Shown piece by piece: positions 24,583 to 33,169 of a DNA stretch of 64,000 bases. The notes beneath the pieces are model-generated. The model did not search any database and had not been told where the DNA came from. It saw only the letters and a program-made list of their open reading frames with translations. Position 1 is the first letter of the stretch; every line of letters starts with the position of its first letter. The position numbers and the translations under genes were made by a program. Source of the DNA: Parachryseolinea silvisoli (GTDB lineage: Bacteria > Bacteroidota > Bacteroidia > Cytophagales > Cyclobacteriaceae); assembly GCF_021190955.1 (NCBI RefSeq), contig NZ_JAIOAO010000004.1, positions 1-64,000 of the forward strand, in the 5' to 3' direction.

Positions 24583-25593
24583 TTAATCAATTAACTGCAT
24601 ACCGAAGTCATCATAGCGATTGCCCGTCTCCGTGCCCAACGGAATGATACTTTCAAGTTTTGCCAGGTCATCGCTTGTCAATGTGACACTGGCAGCGGCG
24701 ATATTTTGCTCCAGGTATTTCACACGTTTGGTGCCGGGAATGGGCAACGATCCTTTTGCGATCGTCCAGGCAATGGCGAGTTGTGTACTGGCGATACCCT
24801 TGTCGGCAGCCATCTGCTCGATCGCTTGCAGCAGCTCCAGGTTCTTCTGAAACTGCTCCCCCTGGTACTTGGGCATACCGCGCCGGAAGTCGTTTTCCGG
24901 CAGATCGTCGGGCTTCCGGAATTGCCCGGAAAGGAATCCTCTCCCGAGTGGTGAATAGGCCACCAGGCCAACGCCCAGGTCACGCAACGCGCTGGTAATG
25001 CCGGCTTCTTCAATGCTGCGCTCAAACAGCGAGTATTCGCTCTGAACCGCCGTGATAGGATGCACTGCATGTGCTTTACGGAGCGTGGAGGAAGATACTT
25101 CCGACAGGCCGATATATTTCACCTTGCCCTCTTTCACCAAGGCACTCATAGCCTCTACCGTTTCCTCAATAGGGGTGTTCTTATCGAGACGATGCAGGTA
25201 GTATAGATCGATGTAGTCCGTATTCAGGTTCCTGAGCGAGCGCTCGACCGATTTCCGAACATAATCTTTTTTACCGTTGATAACCCACGTGAGTTTTTCT
25301 TCGTCGTCGATCTCCCAACCAAATTTAGTGGCCACGGTATAGCGGTCGCGTTGACCATTAATAGCTTTGCCGACGAGACGCTCGTTCAGGAACGGACCGT
25401 ACATATCGGCCGTATCGAGAAAGTTGCCGCCCAGCTCCAATGATCGATGAATGGTGGCAATCGCTTCGGCCTCATCCGCCCGCCCATACATATCATTGTC
25501 CATAAAGCCGGTCATGCCCATGCAGCCCAGTCCGATAGTCGGAACGACGAGCCCCTGGCTACCGAGTTTGATTTGTGTTAATGTTGTTTTCAT
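24583..25593 (-). CDS. Aldo/keto reductase
   Basis: 336 residues from the ATG at 25593 (MKTTLTQIKLGSQGLVVPTI); an open frame to 25701 carries residues not seen in the family and overlaps the promoter box. The AKR catalytic tetrad can be read: Asp and Tyr in 'FLDTADMYGPFLNE', Lys in 'YTVATKFGWE' and His in 'YIDLYYLHRLDKNTPIEE'. The C-terminal 'PGTKRVKYLEQNIAA' is the NADPH-binding region. It reduces aldehydes or ketones with NADPH; it resembles the YajO/AKR13-type group, often involved in detoxification of carbonyls. It is followed by an AraC regulator on the same strand. Confidence 0.92.
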   Translation of the reverse strand: MKTTLTQIKLGSQGLVVPTIGLGCMGMTGFMDNDMYGRADEAEAIATIHRSLELGGNFLDTADMYGPFLNERLVGKAINGQRDRYTVATKFGWEIDDEEKLTWVINGKKDYVRKSVERSLRNLNTDYIDLYYLHRLDKNTPIEETVEAMSALVKEGKVKYIGLSEVSSSTLRKAHAVHPITAVQSEYSLFERSIEEAGITSALRDLGVGLVAYSPLGRGFLSGQFRKPDDLPENDFRRGMPKYQGEQFQKNLELLQAIEQMAADKGIASTQLAIAWTIAKGSLPIPGTKRVKYLEQNIAAASVTLTSDDLAKLESIIPLGTETGNRYDDFGMQLID

Positions 25594-25621
25594 AGGACAA
25601 AGCTCCACATCCCGATGTGTC

Positions 25622-25629
25622 CAAAAGTA
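25622..25629 (-). promoter_or_regulatory. -7 box for the aldo/keto reductase
   Basis: On the - strand TACTTTTG matches TAnnTTTG and lies 28 bases before the ATG at 25593. It supports that start over the longer open frame. A -33 element was not identified. Confidence 0.45.
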
Positions 25630-25774
25630 TCCGAACCCCCGAAGGATGTAGCCGGATTCCGGATCTTCTTTCCCAAAAATCAGGATTGCACACACACGCA
25701 CAGGTTACATATGCCGCTCGAAAACGATATAGCCGCAAGACTCTCCGTTTTCGCAACTAAACACCATACGTCCT

Positions 25775-27949
25775 GTGTTACCGCTCACCCTGCGCCAAAG
25801 TCTGCTGTGTTTCCTTCTGTTTTTCCTTATTTGCACTACTTCATACGCTCAACGCGAGCTTTGGGGCTCGTCCATGTCCGGAGGAGACTATAACAACGGG
25901 TTTATTTTCCGGTCCGACTCCATCGGCGACAATTTGCAAATCGTACATCATTTCAAAACAGACATCGACGGCGAGAACATCAGCGCGTTGACACTGGCCA
26001 GTAACAACAAGCTCTACGGCATGGCCGCCTCGGGTGGCTCGCCGTCGGCAGGTATATATTCCAGCGGCACACTATTCGAATACGACCCGGCCACCGATCA
26101 GTTTCGTGTGCTGGCCGCCTTCGGTACCAACCTCACGGGGCTTCCATCAAATCCGACCCTTCCACGGGCAGAAGGAAAGCCGGTATTGACAGAGATCCGG
26201 CCCGGCGTGCTATACGGACTTTTGCGTCAGGGAACCTATGTGTTTTCCTATAACATCAACACAGGCGAGTTCACCAGACCTTTCATTCTTCCGACCTATA
26301 CAGGCGACGCCATGAATAGCACCCTGCAAAATAAATTGAACCAGGGGTTCTACAAGGTTGGCAATTATTGGTATGCGACTACATCCACCAATTCGCAGTG
26401 TCCCATTCCCAACCCGTACGCTGGCTCCTTTATGCGCATGGACGCCAATGGCAACGGCATTGAGGTGTTTTTTAAGGCCAGCTGTCTGGTGTCGGACGGT
26501 TATTCCTACGACGGCTCTTTGGCCGAAGTAAACGGGAAGCTCTATGGAACGACGGCATACGGTGGGACGGGCAACAGCGGTGTGATCTATGAATACAGCC
26601 CTACAGCAAACACCTATACCAAACTTCATGACTTCGTCGGCTACCCCTATAGCTACCAGGTGCAGTCATTGATCTCGGTTGGCAATGGCAAGCTCTATGG
26701 CACCGCCCACGGTGGTGGCATCCCTGAGCCCGGTCCCGGCCTTCCTGCCGGTGGCGGCATACTGTTTGAATTCGACCTTGCAACTGGAACCTTTACGAAG
26801 AAGTATAGCTTTACGATTGCAGGCCAGTCAATCTATGACCTGGGCGTTTTTCCCACGCCACTGATCCAGGGCAAGAACAAGAAGCTCTATGGCGCCACGC
26901 AATATGGCATCTTTGAATATAATCCGACCGACGGTGTCATGCGCACGGCAGGTCGCTTCAATGGAGTAGGCTACGCTCCATCACTGATACCAATTTGCCG
27001 CAAGCCTGCCTACACACCACTCGAGCAAACAACCTACTCCGTCTGCGCTGACGCCCCCTTTACAGTGGACCTGGGCAGCAACAATACCACAACCGCCAGC
27101 TGGAAACACGACGGCGTACCGGATGATAAACAGACATCCACAACACTGCACTTCCAGGCCTTCACATCAGCCCACGCCGGTACCTGGGTCTGCACGATGG
27201 CGAATGAATGTGGTACCACCGTGTCACAGACCATAACCTTGCAATTTGGTTCTCCTGCCCAGCCGGTAATTACCGCGAATGGACCTCTTGCGTTTTGCTC
27301 GGGCGGAAGCGTTACGCTCTCTGCCCCGGAAGGGTTTAATGAATATCACTGGAGCAACGGTGCCACCACGCGCGCAATTGAGGTGAACGAGAGCGGCGGC
27401 TATGATGTTTCCGTAGACAACGGCTGCCCCAGTCCGCCATCGGCGGCAGTGAACATAACGGTACATGCTTTACCGGCTACACCAACATTGACTGAAGATG
27501 CATCGGGCACGACCTTAACAGCCACCAGCAACGCCGATACCTATCGATGGACACTAAACGACGTTGCGTTGCAAACACATGCGGCCACTATCACCGCGAC
27601 GGAGTCAGGCCTCTATAAGGTTTATAGCATAAGCGAAGCAGAATGTGTTTCCGCCGGCTACGCGTCTCGCCAAATCGTTATTACGGGAATGGAAGAGCGT
27701 TCAGATCAGGCACTGAAAGTTTATCCCAATCCCAGTAAGGGTGTGTTTCAGATACGTGTGAATAATACTTTGCGCGGTACAGCTTCGGTGTCGGTGGTCA
27801 ATGCTCAAGGGAATATTGTTCATGCGCTGACAATCACCCTGACGAAAGACCCCGCCACGATATCGCTGGAGCATCTCCCTGCGGGGCTGTATAATTTGGT
27901 GGTCCACAAAGATGTTATTGTTCTGGTAAAGAAAATTGTGATTCGGTAA
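25775..27949 (+). CDS. GloVer-repeat T9SS-secreted protein
   Basis: 724 residues with a signal peptide (hydrophobic LLCFLLFFLICTTSYAQ). Residues of about 25-400 contain tandem repeats such as 'LYGMAASGGSPSAGIYSSGTLFEYDP', 'LYGTTAYGGTGNSGVIYEYSP' and 'LYGTAHGGGIPEPG', typical of 'choice-of-anchor tandem repeat GloVer' proteins, a propeller-like fold. An Ig-like domain follows (about 410-490) and further immunoglobulin-type segments. The last 75 residues, 'VYPNPSKGVFQIRV' to 'LPAGLYNLVVHK', are a T9SS type A sorting domain. The protein is probably a surface or secreted adhesin-like product. The 3' end is antisense to an ORF extending from the other side. Confidence 0.9.
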   Translation: MLPLTLRQSLLCFLLFFLICTTSYAQRELWGSSMSGGDYNNGFIFRSDSIGDNLQIVHHFKTDIDGENISALTLASNNKLYGMAASGGSPSAGIYSSGTLFEYDPATDQFRVLAAFGTNLTGLPSNPTLPRAEGKPVLTEIRPGVLYGLLRQGTYVFSYNINTGEFTRPFILPTYTGDAMNSTLQNKLNQGFYKVGNYWYATTSTNSQCPIPNPYAGSFMRMDANGNGIEVFFKASCLVSDGYSYDGSLAEVNGKLYGTTAYGGTGNSGVIYEYSPTANTYTKLHDFVGYPYSYQVQSLISVGNGKLYGTAHGGGIPEPGPGLPAGGGILFEFDLATGTFTKKYSFTIAGQSIYDLGVFPTPLIQGKNKKLYGATQYGIFEYNPTDGVMRTAGRFNGVGYAPSLIPICRKPAYTPLEQTTYSVCADAPFTVDLGSNNTTTASWKHDGVPDDKQTSTTLHFQAFTSAHAGTWVCTMANECGTTVSQTITLQFGSPAQPVITANGPLAFCSGGSVTLSAPEGFNEYHWSNGATTRAIEVNESGGYDVSVDNGCPSPPSAAVNITVHALPATPTLTEDASGTTLTATSNADTYRWTLNDVALQTHAATITATESGLYKVYSISEAECVSAGYASRQIVITGMEERSDQALKVYPNPSKGVFQIRVNNTLRGTASVSVVNAQGNIVHALTITLTKDPATISLEHLPAGLYNLVVHKDVIVLVKKIVIR

Positions 27950-29080
27950 TGTAGAGCGGAAAAGGTTGTTGTTTACGACTGGCGTGAGTCCTGGCGCTGC
28001 ATGCGCAACTGCATGTCGTGCCGTGTCAGAACAGTTTACGTTCTCCGCTGGCACTGGAACAACATAGCTATAAACCCTGGTTTCCTGTTTTTTCGTCACA
28101 GTTTCCTTTGTCGTGTAGACATAGTGTAGCACTGGCTGTTGAGCGACGTCTGGTGCTTTTTCCAGGGCTATAGGTGACATACTTTCAGTCACAACCGGCG
28201 TATCGGTCACATGCGCTGCATCGGCTTCGCTTCCGTCGTCTTCCGGAGCTTCTCCGGATGCGCCATCCTTCCCCTGCAGGGCCATAATCTTCGCCGCGCC
28301 GAACCGCGGTATTTCTCTGATCTTTCCGTTTTCGCGAAACGCGCCATATTCGATTCCTATCGATAGCATCAATGTCCATGCATCGTCCGGCGGGAGTGCC
28401 GCGTCCATCGTGAGCTCCAGCGTAGTACCGGGCATACCTTCCAGAGAAGGATTCCAATCCGTCGAAGCGTCTATCGAATTGTAAGCCCGGCTATACCAGG
28501 TTGGCGGCAGGTATTCTTTGGACGGCACGTCGTATGTCACATCGGGTACAATTCCCAATGTGACGGTCAGGCGAAACATGGCATGATTGTTTTGTGGGAA
28601 ATAATTAATATCACGCAGCAGTTCCGGAAGATCGATGCGCGCCGAACGCTTCTGGCGGTCCATTGTATAATATATAGGTGCGCGCACGATGGAATCGAAG
28701 CTTGGGGCTTTTAGCGTGGTGGAGAAACCTTCGAGCAGGCGCGTATGTTCGGAGAGGGTAATCCGGCGGCGGCCCCATTCGCTGGTGCCATCGCGCAATT
28801 GTACCTGGCGCATAATGCTGTTGATGTCGCTGCCGAAATTATAGTCCGAGAGGTGTCGGATCTGAATCAACGCCTTGCGCACGTAACTGCCGTGACGTGA
28901 GCAGCCGCCGAATTCCGACATGGTGCGGCGCGTATTTGCAAAGCTGGCGGCAGTTTTTACTTTTTCGCCACTCGGGCCGCCTTTGCGGCGGACGACAATC
29001 CCGTCAACGCCGCGCATGCGGTAGGCGCTGAGCATATCCAACTTGCCAGTAAAGGCGAATGGTCCTTCAAGAAAGGGCAT
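27701..29080 (-). CDS. Conserved Bacteroidota hypothetical protein with antisense tail
   Basis: 459 residues without signal peptide or membrane segments. The N-terminal 260 residues ('GKLDMLSAYRMRGVDGIVVRRKGG', 'NTRRTMSEFGGCSRHG', 'LLEGFSTTLKAPSFDSIV') look like a family widespread in Bacteroidota, of unknown function. Residues of about 265-375 are low-complexity and acidic to Thr/Val-rich. The last 83 residues are read opposite the T9SS sorting domain of the neighbouring gene and do not resemble protein sequence. The natural stop may have been lost or lie earlier in other strains, so the 3' end is doubtful. The body up to about 27950 is probably real. Confidence 0.65.
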   Translation of the reverse strand: MPFLEGPFAFTGKLDMLSAYRMRGVDGIVVRRKGGPSGEKVKTAASFANTRRTMSEFGGCSRHGSYVRKALIQIRHLSDYNFGSDINSIMRQVQLRDGTSEWGRRRITLSEHTRLLEGFSTTLKAPSFDSIVRAPIYYTMDRQKRSARIDLPELLRDINYFPQNNHAMFRLTVTLGIVPDVTYDVPSKEYLPPTWYSRAYNSIDASTDWNPSLEGMPGTTLELTMDAALPPDDAWTLMLSIGIEYGAFRENGKIREIPRFGAAKIMALQGKDGASGEAPEDDGSEADAAHVTDTPVVTESMSPIALEKAPDVAQQPVLHYVYTTKETVTKKQETRVYSYVVPVPAENVNCSDTARHAVAHAAPGLTPVVNNNLFRSTLPNHNFLYQNNNIFVDHQIIQPRREMLQRYRGGVFRQGDCQRMNNIPLSIDHRHRSCTAQSIIHTYLKHTLTGIGINFQCLI

Positions 29081-29621
29081 AATCGATTAGTTTTAGCGGT
29101 AACGAGAGGGTTTCAGACAACATCGAAATTAGTAACGGTGTCCAGGTCGAATATACGGAAAGGTAGGCATCTTAGAATATATCAAATAGAAATATATTTT
29201 TAAAGTTGAAGATCTTAGGGAGATATTGAATAGTTATATAATTATTGAATATCTATTTGGTATGATTTTATTAACTATTGGATATCTATTGAATATATTG
29301 GAAGTTGGCTGCAATTGTACCTGATTTTTCAGGGGGCTTGATGGAACTGACGTTGCCTTATGGAGGGAGCCGGGATGTAGCTTTAGCGAACGGGAATCCG
29401 GCGGACGACTTGCAGTAATCTGGATTTGTGTCTCTTTCGATAGAATAGTTAATGCTGTTCATGATAGTTTCATTTTTAAACTGTAATATTATCGTATAAT
29501 AACGTTAGCCACTATTCAATGGTACCATTAGCAGCACATCATTTGGGTATACCATACCAGCCTTCTCCTGAGATCATACCTTACTCGTTATTTTTATTAC
29601 ATATAATTAAAGAAAACAAAC
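29081..29621. other. AT-rich intergenic stretch with TATTGAATATC repeats
   Basis: 541 bases without a credible gene. In 29224-29300 the units TATTGAATA (29224, 29243, 29287) and TATTGGATA (29276) recur; the last two lie 11 bases apart, near one helical turn. Composition is much more AT-rich than the flanking genes, suggesting a control region or transferred DNA. No -7 box matching TAnnTTTG was seen close to the next ATG. Confidence 0.6.
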
Positions 29622-30590
29622 ATGAAATCAAGTTTTGTATTTTTTGTAGCCATGCTACTTGTTGTACTGTCATGTGACAAAGAAAATGTCGTTTTAAATT
29701 CTGCTCCAACAGACCGACTGGTTTTCAAGGATATGGCAGATTTTGATCGAACGTATATAATGCTCTTAGAGAAGTCCACCGTGGAACAGCTGGCCCAATG
29801 GGCAACCGAGAAAAATCACACAACGCTTTTGAATACAGAAGATCCGTCCCTGGAAAATTATTCTAGTATGCTTAAAACTATGCTGAATAAGGACTATGAA
29901 TTTCAGGTAGGAGATAATATTATTTGGTTTAATGAAGGCACATTGTACTCTTTTTCAAAAGACCAGGAGTCCCATTTGAGTGAACTAAAACGCCATCCGG
30001 AGAAGTGCACAAAATACGGTGCGGTTACATCCACCGCCATTGGTGCTGCGAATAGCCCAAATGGTCGGCCCGGCACGGCACCCATTCAATGGAATGGTTT
30101 AAATGCGCAGAACCAGCGTCCATTTAGCCAACAAACGTACCAGCCCTGTGGCGGGACGCTGGGTAATGCAGCCGGGAATAGAAAGTATGTTCACGAGGTC
30201 TATGATGAAACGTACAGCGTTGCCCCTGGTCCTGTGTATTATAGCCATTTGGTTTTGCGGATCAAGCTGGAGTGGAAGGGGAGCGGTAGCTGGAAACCTG
30301 CTGGAGAGCAACGGAGAACAACCGTGAGTGTATCGGGATGGGCGCAAATGATTGGTTCCGGACTCCCGCAATATTTTTATAACATCAATACATCCAATGA
30401 CTGCTATAGTGGGGCTTGGTACGTTCCTATTGTCAACGCCCAGCACGGGCCGTTCTATACAGAGCCTCCATTTTGGCAGTTAAATATGGACGGCGTAATT
30501 AATCACAATGTGAAGGGCGACGTGGCTTCTAACGCGTGGGCGAATACTGAATGTCCAAACTGCAGCCCGGCGACCACCTTACTTTGGTAA
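29622..30590 (+). CDS. Hypothetical lipoprotein
   Basis: 322 residues with a lipoprotein signal (Cys18 in 'LLVVLSCDKEN'). An N-terminal helical part of about 110 residues ('FKDMADFDRTYIMLLEKSTVEQLAQW') is followed by a beta-rich part with aromatic-rich stretches ('YSHLVLRIKLEWKGSGSWKP', 'FYNINTSNDCYSGAWYVP') and a C-terminal 'NTECPNCSP' with two cysteines. It was not recognised. AT-richer than its neighbours and flanked by a strong terminator; function unknown. Confidence 0.75.
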   Translation: MKSSFVFFVAMLLVVLSCDKENVVLNSAPTDRLVFKDMADFDRTYIMLLEKSTVEQLAQWATEKNHTTLLNTEDPSLENYSSMLKTMLNKDYEFQVGDNIIWFNEGTLYSFSKDQESHLSELKRHPEKCTKYGAVTSTAIGAANSPNGRPGTAPIQWNGLNAQNQRPFSQQTYQPCGGTLGNAAGNRKYVHEVYDETYSVAPGPVYYSHLVLRIKLEWKGSGSWKPAGEQRRTTVSVSGWAQMIGSGLPQYFYNINTSNDCYSGAWYVPIVNAQHGPFYTEPPFWQLNMDGVINHNVKGDVASNAWANTECPNCSPATTLLW

Positions 30591-30631
30591 AGTCGTAGTT
30601 TTATTATGTAAGGTATGATGTTGTCAGTATG

Positions 30632-30668
30632 AGAAGCTGCGTCCAATATGGACGTAGCTTCTTTTTTG
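30632..30668 (+). terminator. Terminator after the 29.6 kb lipoprotein
   Basis: AGAAGCTGCGTCCA and TGGACGTAGCTTCT form a 14-bp stem (one G-U) with a 3-base loop, followed by a T-run. It lies between convergent genes, 42 bases past the lipoprotein stop. Confidence 0.9.
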
Positions 30669-30683
30669 AGCTATATCTTCGTT

Positions 30684-32369
30684 CTACTTGACTTCCCGCG
30701 TAAAACAAGCAATCGTGGCGATCTCTCCTTTCAAATCTCGCATCGGCGAATAACGCGATACAATCGGCAGCGCGTGCCCATTGACCATCGACGTTTCCGC
30801 ATGCTCAAACTCTTCACCGGCAAATGCGCGGTCATACCGTTCTTTATGCGCCGCATGCGCTTCCGGCTTTAAGATCGAGAAGAAGTCAAATCCTTTCTTA
30901 ACCTTCACGTCCATCTGCTGCATGCGTTCGGCAAAGCGGGTGTTGTAGGTCTCTATACGATATTTACGATTCAGGGTGAAGATGGCGTCGCCGGAGTGGT
31001 TGATGAGCTCGTTGAAGTATTGCTCACGCGCATCCATTTCATTCATGGCACGTACCATTTCATCCTGCTGCGCATTGAGCTCTTCCATATTCTGGCGCAT
31101 TTCTTCTTCCTGCGCTTTGAGCTCTTCGGCTTGCTGCTGCGACTCGAGCAGCATGGCTTCAGTCTTCTTCAGCTGAGCACGCTGGTCAGTAATGTCGCGG
31201 GCGATCAGGCTTACGCCGATGATGGTGCCGACGGTATTGCGTAGCGGGTTATACGTTACGTGGAAGTCGCGGTCGAAGTGGTGGCGCAACGGCTCTTCTA
31301 CATGCTCGCCGGCCAGGGCGCGCAGGTAAGGCTGCTTAAATTGCTCTTCGCGGCCCGGCGCCATGGCCAGCAGGCTGTTGCCCGGGTCTACCGGTACGCC
31401 ATAGCGGGAGAACAACGTGCGGAAGGCTTTGTTGGCGACCATGATCTGAAAGCCCGGGTCGACGGTGACAATACAATCGTCGATGCCTTCGATGATCTCG
31501 TTATAATATAATTGGTTGTCGCGGGCGCGCTGCATCTGGCGCGACACCTCTTCCTGCGTGGCGACAAGCTCTTCCATGTTCTGGCGCATTTCCTCTTCCT
31601 GCGACTTGAGCTGCTCACCTGCCGCCTGGCTGTCCTGTAACAGGGTGCGGGTGCGGCGGGCGTTGCGGGCACTGGAGTAAAGGGCCGCGATGTTCTCGGC
31701 GATCTTCTTGAGGAACTCGATCTTATAAGGTTCTACCGCGCGGAAGGATGCCAGTTCCAGCACCCCGACAATCTCGCGGTCCAGCAGGAGGGGAACGATC
31801 ACCACGCAACGGGGAGTAGCTTCGCCCAGCCCTGAAGTAATGCGGATGTAGCCGCGGGGTACGTCGCTGAGGTACACGAGATCTTTTTCCAGGAAGCATT
31901 GGCCGATCAGGCCTTCACCGATGCTCACGCGCATTTCCACGTGTTTCTTTTTCTCGTACGCATAGGCACTGATCAGTTGCAGATGGGCATCGTCGGGATC
32001 ATCGTCGTTCAGGACGAAGATGGCACCCTGGTTTACGCCGAGATAGTTTACCAACTTGGAGACTACCTGGTCAAACAACTGATGGATATCGTCCTGCTGT
32101 TGACGCAGGATGTCCGAGAACGTGGCCAGGCCACGGTTGATCCAGTTCCGCTGTTCTTCCTCCTGGTTGAGCTCGACCATGCGGTCGCGCAACGAGGTCA
32201 GGGCCAGCCCGAACTCGGACTGTTGGTCACCTTCATAGGTGGCCTGAAGATTGCCGGATTTAATGGATTCCAGGAATTTAATAGCCTCGGTAAGTTCCAG
32301 GCGCAGGGAATCGTTGGTATTGGACACGGCATCCCACCGGTCTTTTTGCAAAAGCATATACCTTTTCAT
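30684..32369 (-). CDS. GAF-PAS-PAS sensor protein without kinase
   Basis: 561 residues, no membrane helices. A charged N-terminal helix (about 20-80) leads to a GAF domain (about 95-240: 'LVNYLGVNQGAIFVLNDDD', 'VSIGEGLIGQCFLEKDLVYL'). Then a coiled coil, a PAS domain (about 285-400: 'DDCIVTVDPGFQIMVANKAF'), a second coiled coil and a second PAS domain (about 445-555: 'GDAIFTLNRKYRIETYNTRF') follow. The coiled coils near residues 255 and 416 share EEEMRQNMEEL. No histidine-kinase, cyclase or phosphodiesterase output was found: the protein ends after the second PAS domain. It may regulate a partner kinase or act by dimerisation. The GAF/PAS ligands are unknown. Confidence 0.88.
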   Translation of the reverse strand: MKRYMLLQKDRWDAVSNTNDSLRLELTEAIKFLESIKSGNLQATYEGDQQSEFGLALTSLRDRMVELNQEEEQRNWINRGLATFSDILRQQQDDIHQLFDQVVSKLVNYLGVNQGAIFVLNDDDPDDAHLQLISAYAYEKKKHVEMRVSIGEGLIGQCFLEKDLVYLSDVPRGYIRITSGLGEATPRCVVIVPLLLDREIVGVLELASFRAVEPYKIEFLKKIAENIAALYSSARNARRTRTLLQDSQAAGEQLKSQEEEMRQNMEELVATQEEVSRQMQRARDNQLYYNEIIEGIDDCIVTVDPGFQIMVANKAFRTLFSRYGVPVDPGNSLLAMAPGREEQFKQPYLRALAGEHVEEPLRHHFDRDFHVTYNPLRNTVGTIIGVSLIARDITDQRAQLKKTEAMLLESQQQAEELKAQEEEMRQNMEELNAQQDEMVRAMNEMDAREQYFNELINHSGDAIFTLNRKYRIETYNTRFAERMQQMDVKVKKGFDFFSILKPEAHAAHKERYDRAFAGEEFEHAETSMVNGHALPIVSRYSPMRDLKGEIATIACFTREVK

Positions 32370-32407
32370 GCAGGGCAGATAGTCGTTCTGGTTGGCAAAC
32401 GCAACCT

Positions 32408-32415
32408 CAAAGATA
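32408..32415 (-). promoter_or_regulatory. -7 box for the GAF-PAS gene
   Basis: On the - strand TATCTTTG matches TAnnTTTG, 38 bases before the ATG at 32369. No convincing -33 element was located. Confidence 0.4.
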
Positions 32416-32487
32416 TAGAAATAATTTACCCGTTTACGGGTGAAAGTACCCTTGCTATATATTTTTTTATAGTGCGAGACCCCATCA

Positions 32488-33048
32488 TCAGCTATTACCC
32501 GATGTCAGAATGGCTATAATAATATAAACTACCCGGTCCAGCTTGATCCGTAGCTTTTTCAGCGCGATGGTAATGTGATATTCCACGGCTTTGGCCGACA
32601 CCTGCATGCGCTTGGCGATCTCCTCGTTGGTATAGCGGTCAAAACGGCTTAACCTAAAGATGGTTTGGGTCGTGGGCGGAAGTTTGGCAAGCTCCTGGTT
32701 CAGAAGGTCGAGCGTCTCTTCGTAGGCCAGTGTTTCATCTGTCGCATATACTTCTTCGCGATAGCTATGCGTGGCGGAGCGTATCAGCTTTTCGCGACTG
32801 GCCAGCGAGTCATATTGATCGTAGATCTTGTTCCGCATACAACGGAACAGGTATGCCGGCAGGTCTTGTACATGGCTGAGCTCGGTGCGCTTCATCCAGA
32901 GGTGTACAAAAACATCCTGTACCAGTTCTTGTGCCGTGGTTCTGTCCCGGAAATAGTTGTAGGCAACGCCATAAAGCTTCGCCCAGAAGAGTTCGTAGAT
33001 CTCCGCAAATTCCACATCGGTCATGCCTTCCTTCCGGGTGCTGAACAT
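32488..33048 (-). CDS. ECF sigma factor (Bacteroidota FecI-like)
   Basis: 186 residues. Region 2 has 'LFWAKLYGVAYNYFRDRTTAQELVQDVFVHLWMKR', which binds the -10 region and core polymerase, and region 4 has 'LPPTTQTIFRLSRFDRYTNEEIAKRMQVSAKAVEYHITIALKKLRIKL', the DNA-binding helix-turn-helix. Sizes and motifs fit the Bacteroidota expansion of FecI-type sigma-70 factors. A divergent FecR gene begins 121 bases away and a SusC with an STN domain follows it, the standard transmembrane signalling trio. The start could be the ATG at 33048 or at 33024 (TDVEFAE); the longer one is used. It should activate the SusC/SusD unit, by family knowledge. Confidence 0.92.
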   Translation of the reverse strand: MFSTRKEGMTDVEFAEIYELFWAKLYGVAYNYFRDRTTAQELVQDVFVHLWMKRTELSHVQDLPAYLFRCMRNKIYDQYDSLASREKLIRSATHSYREEVYATDETLAYEETLDLLNQELAKLPPTTQTIFRLSRFDRYTNEEIAKRMQVSAKAVEYHITIALKKLRIKLDRVVYIIIAILTSGNS

Positions 33049-33169
33049 ATTGGGTTAGGTGTTGGTGTAGGGAAGTTATAAAAAAATGTAATCGATGTAA
33101 AAAATATTGCAATCGATTTAGGGTGTCGAGCCCCCACAACCTTCATACAGATAGAAACCTTATAGTAAA

